Part shown: positions 45,449 to 56,232 of the stretch, in pieces | How positions within the stretch are numbered: position 1 is the first letter of the stretch | Layout: every line of letters begins with the position of its first letter | Source: Arachis hypogaea | Lineage: Eukaryota; Streptophyta; Magnoliopsida; Fabales; Fabaceae | DNA: 64,000 nucleotides | NCBI RefSeq assembly: GCF_003086295.3 | Contig: NC_092038.1 | Span: 101,215,837 to 101,279,836, forward strand | Reading direction: 5' to 3' | Position numbers and translations under genes: made by a program | Notes under the pieces: model-generated | Database searches by the model: none | Seen by the model: the letters and a program-made list of their open reading frames with translations, nothing else | Told to the model about the DNA's origin: nothing

Positions 45449-47001
45449 TGATGAGCGGATATTTTATACGCTTTTTGGGGGTAATTTCATGTAGATTTTA
45501 GCATGTTTCAGTTAGTTTTTAGTAGAATATTATTAGTTTTTAGGCAAAAATCATATTTCTGGACTTTACTATGAGTTTGTGTGTTTTTCTGTGATTTCAG
45601 GTATTTTCTGGCTGAAATTGAGGGAGCTGAGCAAAAATCTGACTTAGGCTGAAAAAGGACTGCTGATGCTGTTGGATCCTGACCTCCCTGCACTCGAAAT
45701 GGATTTTCTGGAGCTACAGGAGTCCAATTGGCGCGCTCTCAACGGCGTTGGAAAGTAGACATCCAGGGCTTTCCAGCAATATATAATAGTCCATACTTTG
45801 AGCGAGGATAGACGACGTAACTTGGCGTTAAACGCCAAGTTCATGCTGCTGTCTGGAGTTAAACGCCAGAAAAACGTCATTATCCGGAGTTGAACGCCCA
45901 AAACACGTCATAACCTGAAGTTTGACGCCAAGAAGGGCCTCCACACGTGGAAAGCTTTAGTCTCAGCCCCAGCACACACCAAGTGGGCCCCAGAAGTGGA
46001 TTTCTGCACCAATTATCTTTAATTATTCATTTTCTGTAAACCTAGGGTACTAGTTTACTATTTAAACAACTTTTACAGACATTTCTGGTACCTGATGACA
46101 TTCTCAGATCTGAATTACATACTTTGTGACGGCATGAGTCTCTAAACTCCATTGTTGGGGGTGAGGAGCTCTGCAGCGTCTCGATGATTTAATACAATTC
46201 CTTTGTTTTCCATTCAAACACGCTTGTTCTTATCTAAGATGTTTATTCGCGCCTAACTGTGGAGAAGGTGATGATCCGTGACACTCATCACCTTCCTCAA
46301 TCCATGAACGTGTGCCTGACAACCACCTCCGTTCTACATCAGACTGAATGAATATCTCTTAGATTCCCCAACAGAATCTTCGTGGTATAAGCTAGATGGA
46401 TGGCGGCATTCATGAGAATCCGGAAAGTCTAAACCTTGTCTGTGGTATTCCGAGTAGGATTCCGGGATTGAATGACTGTGACGTGCTTCAAACTTTAACC
46501 TGCTGGGCGTTAGTGACAGACGCAAAAGAGTGATTCTATTCCAGTAGGAGCGGGAACCAACCGGTGATTAGCCGTACTGTGACAGAGTGCGTGAGCATAG
46601 TTTTCACTGCGAGGATGGGAAGTAGCCACTGACAACGGTGACACCCTACATAGAGCTTGCCATGGAAGGAACCTGCGTATGAGAAGAGGATTTCAAGGAA
46701 GAGTTGAAGTCAGAGGACAAAGCATCTCCAAAACTCCAACATATTCCCCAGTGCTGCAAATCAAAGTAACATTGTTCCCTCTTTTATCAAATCCAGTAAT
46801 TTCACTTTTAATCCAAATAACCTTGTTAACATCCTAACTAAGATTAATAAAATAAATATTGATTGCTTCAAACCAATAATCTCTGTGGATTCGACCCTTA
46901 CTCACGTAAGGTATTACTTGGACGACCCAGTACACTTGCTGGTTAGTTGTGCGAAACTGTTAAATAGTCCATTAATATTGGCCACACAATTTCGTGCACC
47001 A
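45449..47001 (+). repeat. E9 5' LTR (1,553 bp)
   Basis: TGATGAGCGGATA... to ...CGTGCACCA. Inside are GGCGTT-type palindromes (about 45820-45935), one of them a perfect 10-bp inverted repeat around a single A at 45820-45840. TATA-like runs lie at about 45779-45787 and 46049-46058. Confidence 0.96.
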
Positions 47002-47007
47002 AGTTTT

Positions 47008-47025
47008 TGGCGCCGTTGCCGGGGA
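47008..47025 (+). other. E9 primer binding site, tRNA-Asp type
   Basis: TGGCGCCGTTGCCGGGGA, identical to the E1 site, six bases after the LTR. Confidence 0.93.
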
Positions 47026-47941
47026 TTATTGCGTTTGGACAATTGAAGGCTTATTTTATTTCTTAGATTAGGAATAATTTATTTTTATTTTTATTGTTAT
47101 AGAGTCATTAAATCAATATTGATAGGATAGTTTCTTTTCAAAAATATTATTTTTCTTAATTAAGTGTTAATTTTCGTGAGTTTTAGAGTCTTGTTCTAAG
47201 TTTGGTGTCAATTGCATGTCTAATATTTTTCTTTAAAATTTTCGACTTGTGATTTTTGTTCTTCATTGATCTTCAAGTTGTTCTTGCTTATTTTTCTTGT
47301 TTGATCTTGAGTTTTTCTTGCTTTGTGTCTTTTCTTGTTTTACTTGTGTTCCTTTTAAAGCATTAATTGGAACATCTGCATCAAGTGTCATATTTATTCC
47401 CAATTGGCTAAAGCATTGGCTTATATTCTTGATGAGGAAGCACCAGTACTTTTGAAAATCTTTTTCAAAAATAATTTTTCTTGATTTAATCTTGTGCCAA
47501 ACTCCAAGTTTGGTGTTTTATTTTTAATTTTTATAATTTTCGAAAATTTTCTTAAAGTTTTCTAAAAATTTTAAGTTTGGTGTTCTTTCTTTTGTTCTTG
47601 GTGTTCTTGTGAATCTTCAAGGTGTTCTTGAGTTTTTCTTGTGTCTTGATCTTAAAATTTTTAAGTTTGGTGTTCCTTGGTGTTTTCCCTCCAAAAATTT
47701 TCGAAAATAAGGAGCATTAGATCTAAAAATTTTAAGTCTTGTGTCTTTTGCATGTTTTTCTCTTTCATCATAAAATTCAAAATTCAAAAAATTTTATATT
47801 CTCCAACTACTTTTTCGAATTTTTTTAATTTTTAGATTTTAATTTCATTTTTCTTTTGAAAAAAAAAATATTTTTAACTTCTTTTTATTTATTCCATTTT
47901 TATTTATTCCATTACTATAAATTCTCAACTTGTATTCAATA
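47026..47941 (+). other. E9 leader
   Basis: T-rich leader with AAGTTTGGTGT words at about 47199, 47506, 47573 and 47662. At 47400-47450 a worn version of the tRNA-like segment of E1 occurs (CAATTGGCTAAAGCATTGGC). No ORF is supportable. Confidence 0.75.
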
Positions 47942-50900
47942 ATGGAAGCAAGTAGGAATGAACAGTCCAAGAGGACTTTGGGGTCATATGCTAACCCCAC
48001 TAATGCTTCATATGGGAGTAGTATCTGTATACCTTCCATTGGAGTTAGTAGCTTTGAGCTGAATCCTCAGCTCATTATCATGGTGCAGCAAAACTGCCAG
48101 TACTCTGGTCTTCCACATGAAGAACCTACAGAATTTCTGGCACAATTTCTGCAAATTGCTGATACAGTACATGATAAGGAAGTGGATCAGGATGTCTACA
48201 GATTACTACTGTTTCCATTTGCTGTAAAAGATCAAGCTAAGAGGTGGTTAAACAACCAGCCTAAGAACAGCATAAAAACATGGAAACAGCTGTCAGAAAA
48301 ATTCCTGAATCACTATTTCCCTCCCAAACGGATGACACAGCTAAGGCTAAGCATCCAAGGCTTCAAACAAGGAGATAAGGAATCCCTTTATGATGCTTGG
48401 GAGAGATACATAGAGATGCTAAGAAAATGCCCCTATGAAATGTTTTCAGAATGGGTGCAATTAGACATCTTTTACTATGGGCTTACAGAAAAAGCTCATA
48501 TTTCTCTAGACCACTCAGCTGGTGGATCTATACACATGAGAAAAACAATTGAAGAAGCTCAAGAGCTTATTGATACAGTTGCCAGAAATCAGCATCTGTA
48601 TCTGAACAGTGAATCTTCCATGAAAGAAGAAGCTAAAACAGTAACTGCAGAACTCAGTCCGGTGGATCAGGCTAATGAATTTAATCAGCAATTAGACTTT
48701 CTAACTCAGCAGCTAGCCGAATTCAAGGAAATGTTACAGGAAACAAGAATGGCTAACAGGAACATGGAAGTGCAATTAAAACAGACAGAAAAGCAACTGT
48801 CAAAACAAATAGCAGATGAATGCCAAGCAGTTCAATTAAGAAGTGGGAAAACATTAAATACCTCACTTCAAAGCAGCAAGAAGACAGGAAATGAACAAAT
48901 AGCTACTCAAAATCCCTCTAAGGACAAGCAGAGCCCAGAGAGGGATAAAGCTGGCGCTGAACGCCCAAACCATGCTCATTCCTGGCGTTCAACGCCAGAA
49001 ACAAGCATGGATCTGGCGTTAAACGCCCAAAAGGAACATGGTTCTGGCGTTCAAACGCCAGAAACAAGCAGGGAGGTGGCGTTTAACGCCACCCCAGCTT
49101 CTACCCCTGGTATTCAAACGCCAGTGGGTGATCAGTCACATACAAGTGCTGATAACAATCCTTCTAAAAAGGCTTCCCAACCCACTTCTGTAGGTAATAA
49201 ACCTGCAGCAACTAAAGTTGAGGAATACAAAGCCAAAATGCCTTATCCTCAAAAACTCCGCCAAGCGGAACAGGATAAGCAATTTGCCCGCTTTGCAGAC
49301 TATCTCAGGACTCTTGAAATAAAGATTCCGTTTGCAGAAGCACTTGAGCAAATACCTTCTTATGCTAAGTTCATGAAAGAGATCTTAAGTCATAAGAAGG
49401 ATTGGAGGGAAACTGAAACAGTTTACCTCACTGAAGAATGCAGTGCAGTCATTCTAAAAAGCTTACCTAAGAAGCTTAAAGATCCTGGGAGCTTTATGAT
49501 ACCATGCACATTAGAAGGTGTTTGTACCAAGCAAGCTTTATGCGATCTTGGGGCAAGTATCAACCTAATACCTGCATCTACTATCAGAAAGCTTGGTTTG
49601 ACTGAAGAAATCAAACCAACCAGGATATGTCTTCAACTTGCTGATGGCTCCATTAAATACCCATCAGGCGTGATTGAAGACATGATTGTCAAGGTTGGGC
49701 CATTTGCCTTTCCTACTGACTTTGTGGTGCTGGAAATGGAGGAGCACAAGAGTGCAACTCTCATTCTAGGAAGACCTTTCCTAGCAACTGGCCGAACCCT
49801 CATTGATGTCCAAAAAGGGGAAGTGACCTTAAGAGTCAATGAGGAGGAGTTCAAGTTGAATGTTGTTAAAGCCATGCAACATCCAGACACCCCAAATGAC
49901 TGCATGAGTGTTGATCTTATTGATTCTCTGGTAAGAGAGGTCAATATGGCTGAGAGTCTCGAATCAGAGCTGGAGGACATCTTTAAAGATGTTCAGCCTG
50001 ATTTGGAGGAATCAGAGAAGATAATAGAACCTCTGAAAATCCCTCAAGAAGAGGAGAAACCTCCAAAACCCGAGCTCAAACCATTGCCACCATCCCTGAA
50101 ATATGCATTTCTGGGAGAAGGTGAAACCTTTCCTGTAATTATAAGCTCTACCTTAGAGCCACAGGAAGAGGAAGCACTAATTCAAGTGCTAAGGACGCAC
50201 AAGACAGCTCTTGGGTGGTCCATTAGTGATCTTAAGGGCATTAGCCCAGCCAGATGCATGCACAAAATCTTGTTGGAGGATGACGCCAAGCCAGTGGTTC
50301 AACCACAAAGGCGGCTGAACCCAGCTATGAAAGAAGTGGTGCAAAGAGAGGTCACTAAATTACTAGAGGCTGGGATTATTTATCCTATTTCTGACAGCCC
50401 CTGGGTGAGCCCTGTTCAAGTTGTCCCTAAGAAGGGTGGCATGACAGTGGTTCATAATGAAAAAAATGAACTGGTTCCTACAAGGACAGTTACAGGGTGG
50501 CGTATGTGCATTGATTACAGAAGACTCAATACAGCCACCAGAAAGGATCATTTTCCTTTACCATTCATAGACCAGATGCTAGAAAGACTAGCAGGTCATG
50601 AATACTACTGCTTCCTGGATGGATATTCAGGTTATAATCAAATTGCAGTAGATCCCCAGGATCAGGAGAAAACGGCCTTCACATGTCCATCTGGAGTATT
50701 TGCATACAGAAGGATGCCATTTGGCCTGTGCAATGCACCTGCAACTTTTCAAAGGTGCATGCTCTCTATTTTCTCTGATATGGTGGAAAAATTTCTGGAA
50801 GTCTTCACAGATGACTTTTCAGTATTTGGAGACTCATTCAGCTCCTGTCTTGACCATCTAGCACTTGTTCTAAAAAGGTGCCAAGAGACTAACCTGGTTT

Positions 50901-52960
50901 TAAACTGGGAAAAGTGTCACTTTATGGTGACTGAAGGAATTGTCCTTGGGCACAAAATTTCGAACAAGGGGATAGAGGTAGACCAAGCTAAGGTAGAAGT
51001 AATTGAAAAATTACCACCCCCTGCTAATGTTAAGGCAATCAGAAGCTTTCTGGGACATGCAGGGTTCTATAGGAGGTTTATAAAGGATTTTTCAAAAATC
51101 GCCAAACCTCTGAGCAACCTGCTAGCTGCAGACACGCCATTCATCTTTAATGAAGAGTGTCTGCAGGCATTTGAAACTCTGAAAGCTAAATTGGTTACAG
51201 CACCAATCATCTCTGCACCAGACTGGACATTACCATTTGAACTAATGTGTGATGCCAGTGACCATGCCATTGGTACAGTGTTGGGACAAAGGCATGACAA
51301 GCTTCTGCATGTCATTTACTATGCCAGCCGTGTGCTAAATGATGCACAGAAGAATTACACAACCACAGAAAAAGAGCTACTTGCAGTGGTTTACGCCATT
51401 GACAAATTTAGATCCTACTTAGTAGGATCAAAAGTGATTGTGTACACTGATCATGCTGCTCTTAAATATCTACTCACAAAGCAGGATTCAAAACCCAGAC
51501 TCATCAGATGGGTGCTGCTTCTGCAAGAGTTTGATATAGAAATAAGAGACAGAAAAGGGACAGAAAATCAAGTAGCAGATCACCTGTCCCGAATAGAACC
51601 AGTGGAAGGGGCGTCCCTCCCTCTCACTGAAATTTCTGAAACCTTTCCGGATGAGCAATTACTAGCCGTCCAGGAAGTGCCATGGTTTGCAGACATTGCA
51701 AACTACAAGGCAGTGAGATTCATACCCAAAGAGTACAGTAAGGTGCAATCAAAGAAATTAATCACAGATGCAAAATACTATCTTTGGGATGAACCATATC
51801 TCTTTAAGAGATGTGCAGACGGAGTGATCCGTAGATGTGTGCCTAAAGAAGAAGCACAGAAGATCCTTTGGCATTGCCATGGATCACAGTATGGAGGACA
51901 TTTTGGAAGTGAACGAACAGCCACAAGGGTCCTCTAGAGTGGCTTCTACTGGCCTACTCTCTATAAAGATTCCCGAGCATTTGTGCTTAACTGTGATAGT
52001 TGCCAGAGATCAGGCAACCTGCCTCACAGTTATGCTATGCCTCAACAAGGAATCTTGGAAATTGAGTTGTTTGATGTATGGGGCATTGACTTCATGGGAC
52101 CTTTCCCACCATCATACTCAAACACCTATATTCTGGTGGCAGTGGATTATGTATCCAAATGGGTGGAGGCTATTGCAACACCCACTAATGACACTAAAAC
52201 AGTGTTAAAATTCCTCCAAAAACATATCTTCAGCAGATTTGGTATCCCTAGAGTGTTAATCAGTGATGGGGGTACTCATTTCTGTAATAAACAGCTCTAC
52301 TCTGCTCTAGTACGTTATGGAGTCAACCACATGGTGGCTACTCCATATCACCCACAAACTAATGGGCAGGCTGAAGTCTCAAATAGGGAACTTAAAAGAA
52401 TCCTGGAACGGACTGTAATTAACCGTAGAAAGGATTGGGCAAGAAGCTTGGATGATGCTCTGTGGGCATACAGAACAGCATTTAAGACCCCTATAGGAAC
52501 CTCTCCATACCAGCTTGTGTATGGAAAGGCATGTCACTTGCCAGTGGAACTGGAACACAAGGCCTACTGGGCAACCAGATTCCTGAATCTTGATGCCAAA
52601 TTAGCTGGAGAAAAACGATTGCTCCAGTTAAATGAGCTAGAGGAGTTTAGACTCAATGCTTTTGAAAATGCGAAAATCTACAAAGAAAAAGCAAAAAGAT
52701 GGCATGATAAGAAATTGTCATCCAGAGTCTTTAAACCAGGACAAAAAGTTCTGCTATTCAACTCCAGGCTCAGATTATTCCCTGGGAAGTTAAAATCCCG
52801 GTGGAGAGGTCCATATGTGATCACAAGTGTATCACCATATGGATACATAGAACTTCAGGATAGTGACTCTAACAAAAAGTTCATTGTCAATGGACAAAGA
52901 GTTAAACACTATCTTGAAGATAATTTCGAGCAAGAATGCTCAAGACTGAGATTACATTGA
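47942..52960 (+). CDS. gag-pol: E9 gag-pol with one nonsense codon in integrase
   Basis: The frame starts MEASRNEQS (47942; an in-frame ATG at 47930 also exists) and runs 1,672 codons to 52960, with one in-frame TAG at 51935-51937. It is in the zinc-binding part of integrase, between [12 protein letters not shown] and [10 protein letters not shown], where E1 has Gln. Domains follow the E1 order: gag, word-array linker (48950-49125), protease [13 protein letters not shown], RNase H, integrase core ([23 protein letters not shown]), WRGPYVI. The RT box is FTDD rather than FMDD, shared with E8. The stop should prevent a complete integrase, so this copy could move only with another copy's enzyme. 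Confidence 0.94.
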
Positions 52961-53144
52961 ATATCAGTGTCAGTCCAGCTAATGACATTAAAGAAGCGCT
53001 TGCTGGGAGGCAACCCAGCCATTTACAAAGTTTATTTACTGATTAATAAATTTTCTTTTCTTTACAGGTTTAAGTCCAAGTATCTTCAAAGGTGAATTAG
53101 TAATTGATTGAAGTCCCAAGAGTTACAGAGAGATTTGGAAGCTC
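52961..53144 (+). other. E9 spacer after pol
   Basis: Contains AAGAAGCGCTTGCTGGGAGG and CAACCCAGCCA, which is also present on the minus strand in E1 (about 1141-1170), E5 (about 25270) and E8 (about 58440). The conservation of this non-coding block is notable. Confidence 0.65.
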
Positions 53145-53476
53145 ACTGGCATGAAAAAGCCAGTAAGAAATACTTTGGGCGTTAAACGCCCAAAAGAAGC
53201 ACCCACTGGGCGTTCAACGCCAGTAAGGGTAGCCTTCTGGGCGTTAAACGCCAAGAAGAAGCATCTTCTGGGCGTTAAACGCCAGAAAGATGCACCTTCT
53301 GGGCGTTTAACGCCAATCTGCTAGCATTCTGGGCGTTTAGAAAAACGCCCAGTAAAGAAGGACCTCCTGGCGTTCAACGCCAGGAAGAAGCATCACATGG
53401 GCGTTGAACGCCCAGGAGAAGCAACATGTGGGCGTTAAACGCCCAAACCATGCACCATGTGGGCGTTTAACGCCAG
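53145..53476. repeat. GGCGTTNAACGCC word array of E9
   Basis: About ten units, the mirror of the E1 array, starting from CTGGCATGAAAAAGCCAG and including the stretched unit GGCGTTTAGAAAAACGCCC. Some units here are GGGCGTTAAACGCCAA, with an arm base changed. Confidence 0.95.
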
Positions 53477-54046
53477 GATGGTGGGAGGAGGTACAATTTC
53501 GTTTTTCTTTGCATTTTTTTTTTCAAAATTTTTATGTTTCAATTCATGATTTCTTGCATAAACATATTTTAAATTATCACTTTCAATTCCAAAAAGTTTA
53601 TCCTAATTTCTAAAATCCAATGATTGCAAATTTTTTAGATTTATCTTAACCCAAAAGAACAAATGGCTTTCCAATTCAATCCATCATCTTTTCAAATTTT
53701 TTTCCAACACATCTTTAACTCCTTTTAAAAATCCTTTTCAAAATTAAAACTCAATTCTATCTTTTAAATTTTGATTCATATCTTTTCTTTTTTAAATTAT
53801 ATCTTTTTCTGATCATATCTTTTAAAATTATATCTTTTATCTTATCTTTTATCTTATCTCTTTCTTATTTTTTGAAAATTACCCACCCCCCTCCCTATAT
53901 CTTGTGTTCGGCGCCCTCCTCATCATCCCCATTCCACATTGCTCTCCTCCTATCCCTCTTCTTTCCTCTCTTTTGCTTGAGGACAAGCAAAGCTCTAAGT
54001 TTGGTGTGTTTTCCCGTGATCACAAAAACTATTGTGTCTCTTGATC
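53477..54046 (+). other. E9 spacer upstream of the third ORF, with stem-loop block
   Basis: T-rich sequence, then the hairpin TTTGCTTG-AGGA-CAAGCAAA (53972-53991) followed by CTCTAAGTTTGGTGTG at 53993-54008, about 40 bp before the ORF's ATG. Confidence 0.75.
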
Positions 54047-55177
54047 ATGGCCCCTAAAGGGAAACAAACCGCCCCAAGAGGAAAGAAAGAAAGCGTTCCA
54101 AAGCCACTTTGGAACCAAGGGAAGTTCTTAACTAAAGAACATTCAGACCATTACTACAAGATAATGAGTCACAGATCAGTGATCCCGGAAGTCAGATTTG
54201 ATCTGAAAGAAGATGAATATCCGGAGATCTAAGAGCAAATTCGAAACAGGAATTGGGAAATTCTGGCCAATCCTGAAACGAAAGTGGGGAAGAACATCGT
54301 TCAGGAATTTTATGCTAATCTATGGCAGACAGAAAGGCAAAGAATCATTGGAGCTGCTATCTTTGACCATAAGACAGTGGTCAGAGGAAAAATCATTCAT
54401 ACCAATTCTGACAGGATCAGGGAGATATTCAAGATCCCTCAACTGAAAGATGACCCAGACTCCTTTAATAGGAGAATGATAAGGGTCAATAAAGGGCTGG
54501 ACAAGGTTCTGGAGGACATATGCATCCCTGGAGCCAAGTGGACTACCAGTACAACTGGCATCCCAGTTCAACTCAAAAGAGAGGATCTAAAACCAGTAGC
54601 CAGAGGCTGGCTGGATTTTATTTGTCGTTCCATATTGCCCACCAGCAACCATTCTGAAGTTACCATCAAAAGAGCTGTCATGATTCACTGCATCATGTTG
54701 GGAAAAGAAGTGGAAGTCCATCAGCTGATCTCTTGTGAGCTATATAAAATAGCAAACAGGAATTCTAAGGACGCCAAATTGGCTTATCCAAGCCTAGTTT
54801 CTATGCTTTGCAAAGATGCTGGAGTAAAGATGGGAATAACTGAATATATCCCAATTGAAAAGCCCATTACTGGAACATCAATGATCAGGCAACAGCAACA
54901 AGAGGATCCTGCCAGAAGGAGAGCACAAGAAGCCCTCCCAGAATTGCCCCAATTCGAATATTGGGAACAGCTTGAGGCTTCTGTTTCCAGATTGCAAGAA
55001 GCTATGGATCAAATAAAGGAAGAACAGAATAATCAAGGTAGCATGATTTGCAAACTGCTCAAGGAACAGGAGGAGCAAGGGCGTGATCTAAGGGAGCTGA
55101 AGCGCCAAAAATTAATCCTTGAACCACACCCCAAAGAATTAGAGGAGCATCCACTCCTCAAAACAACAGGTTGCTGA
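54047..55177 (+). CDS. E9 third ORF with one nonsense codon
   Basis: 376 codons from MAPKGKQTAPRGKK, with an in-frame TAA at 54230-54232 (codon 62), where E5 has Gln after PEI. The core RGWLDFICRSILPTSNHSEV and IHCIMLGKEVEVHQ match E5 closely. The C-terminus is a coiled coil (VSRLQEAMDQIKEEQNNQ, LLKEQEEQG). No signal peptide or membrane segment. It would be truncated to 61 residues unless started internally at the Met at 54284, which keeps frame. Confidence 0.85.
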
Positions 55178-55569
55178 GTTCCAATTTCTCTGTTTTAACT
55201 TAGCAAAGATTATTCCCTTTAGAAATTGACCTTAGAAGATATTTAGTAGTAATTAGGATGTCTATTTTGATTTTATTTCCAATTAAGCTATAATTTATTT
55301 TTCTCATCATCATTAGACATGAATAAAGTAGTAGATTTTCTTTTAGAATAAAGAAGTAATTTATATTTTTCGAGTTCTTAATAAATAAAATTTATAATTA
55401 ATTGTATGTGGTGGCAATACTTGTTGTTCTCTGAATGAATGCTTGAACAGTGCATAAATTGTACTTTGAATTTGATGAATATTGGCTCCTGAAAGGATGA
55501 GGAACACGAAAAATATTATTGATGATATGAAAAATCATGAAATTGATTCTTGAAGCAAGAAAAAGCAGT

Positions 55570-55614
<45 letters not shown>

Positions 55615-56232
55615 CAAGCCATGAGCACTAGCCAAGAGTAAAAAGGATCCAAGGCTTTGAGCATCTATGGATAGGAGGGCCCAAGGAAATGAAATCCAGG
55701 CCTAAGCGGCTAACTCAAGCTGTCCCTAACCATGTGCTTGTGTCATGAAGGTCCAAGTGAAAAACTTGAGACTGAGTGGTTAAAGTCGTGATCCAAAGCA
55801 AAAGAGTGTGCTTAAGAGCTCTGGACACCACTGACTGGGGACTCTAGCAAAGCTGAGTCACAATCTGAAAAGGTTCACCCAGTTATGTGTCTGTGGCATT
55901 TATGTATCCGGTGGTAATACTGGAAGACAAAGTGCTTAGGGCCACGGCCAAGACTCATAAATAGCTGTGTTCAAGAATCAACATACTACACTAGGAGAGT
56001 CAATAATACTATCTGAATTCTGAGTTCCTAAGGATGTCAATCATTCTGAAATTTAAAAGATACAGGGAGATGCCAAAACTGTTCAGAGACAAAAAGCTAC
56101 AAGCCCCGCTCATCTAATAAGAATCTGAGCTTCATTTAAAACTCTAAAATATTATTACTTCTTAATTTCTGTTAGAACCTATTCTATTCATCTAGTTGCT
56201 TGAGGACAAGCAACAGTTTAAGTTTGGTGTTG
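55178..56232 (+). other. E9 3' UTR with LTR-side stem-loop
   Basis: Holds an (AT)n run (55575-55611), conserved segments shared with E5 and E8, and at its end the hairpin GTTGCTTG-AGGA-CAAGCAAC (56195-56214) followed by AGTTTAAGTTTGGTGTTG against the LTR. No polypurine tract is seen in front of the LTR. Confidence 0.8.
55575..55611. repeat. (AT)n microsatellite
   Basis: About 18 AT units in the E9 3' UTR. The corresponding place in E5 and E8 is a T/C-rich low-complexity run instead. Confidence 0.95.
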
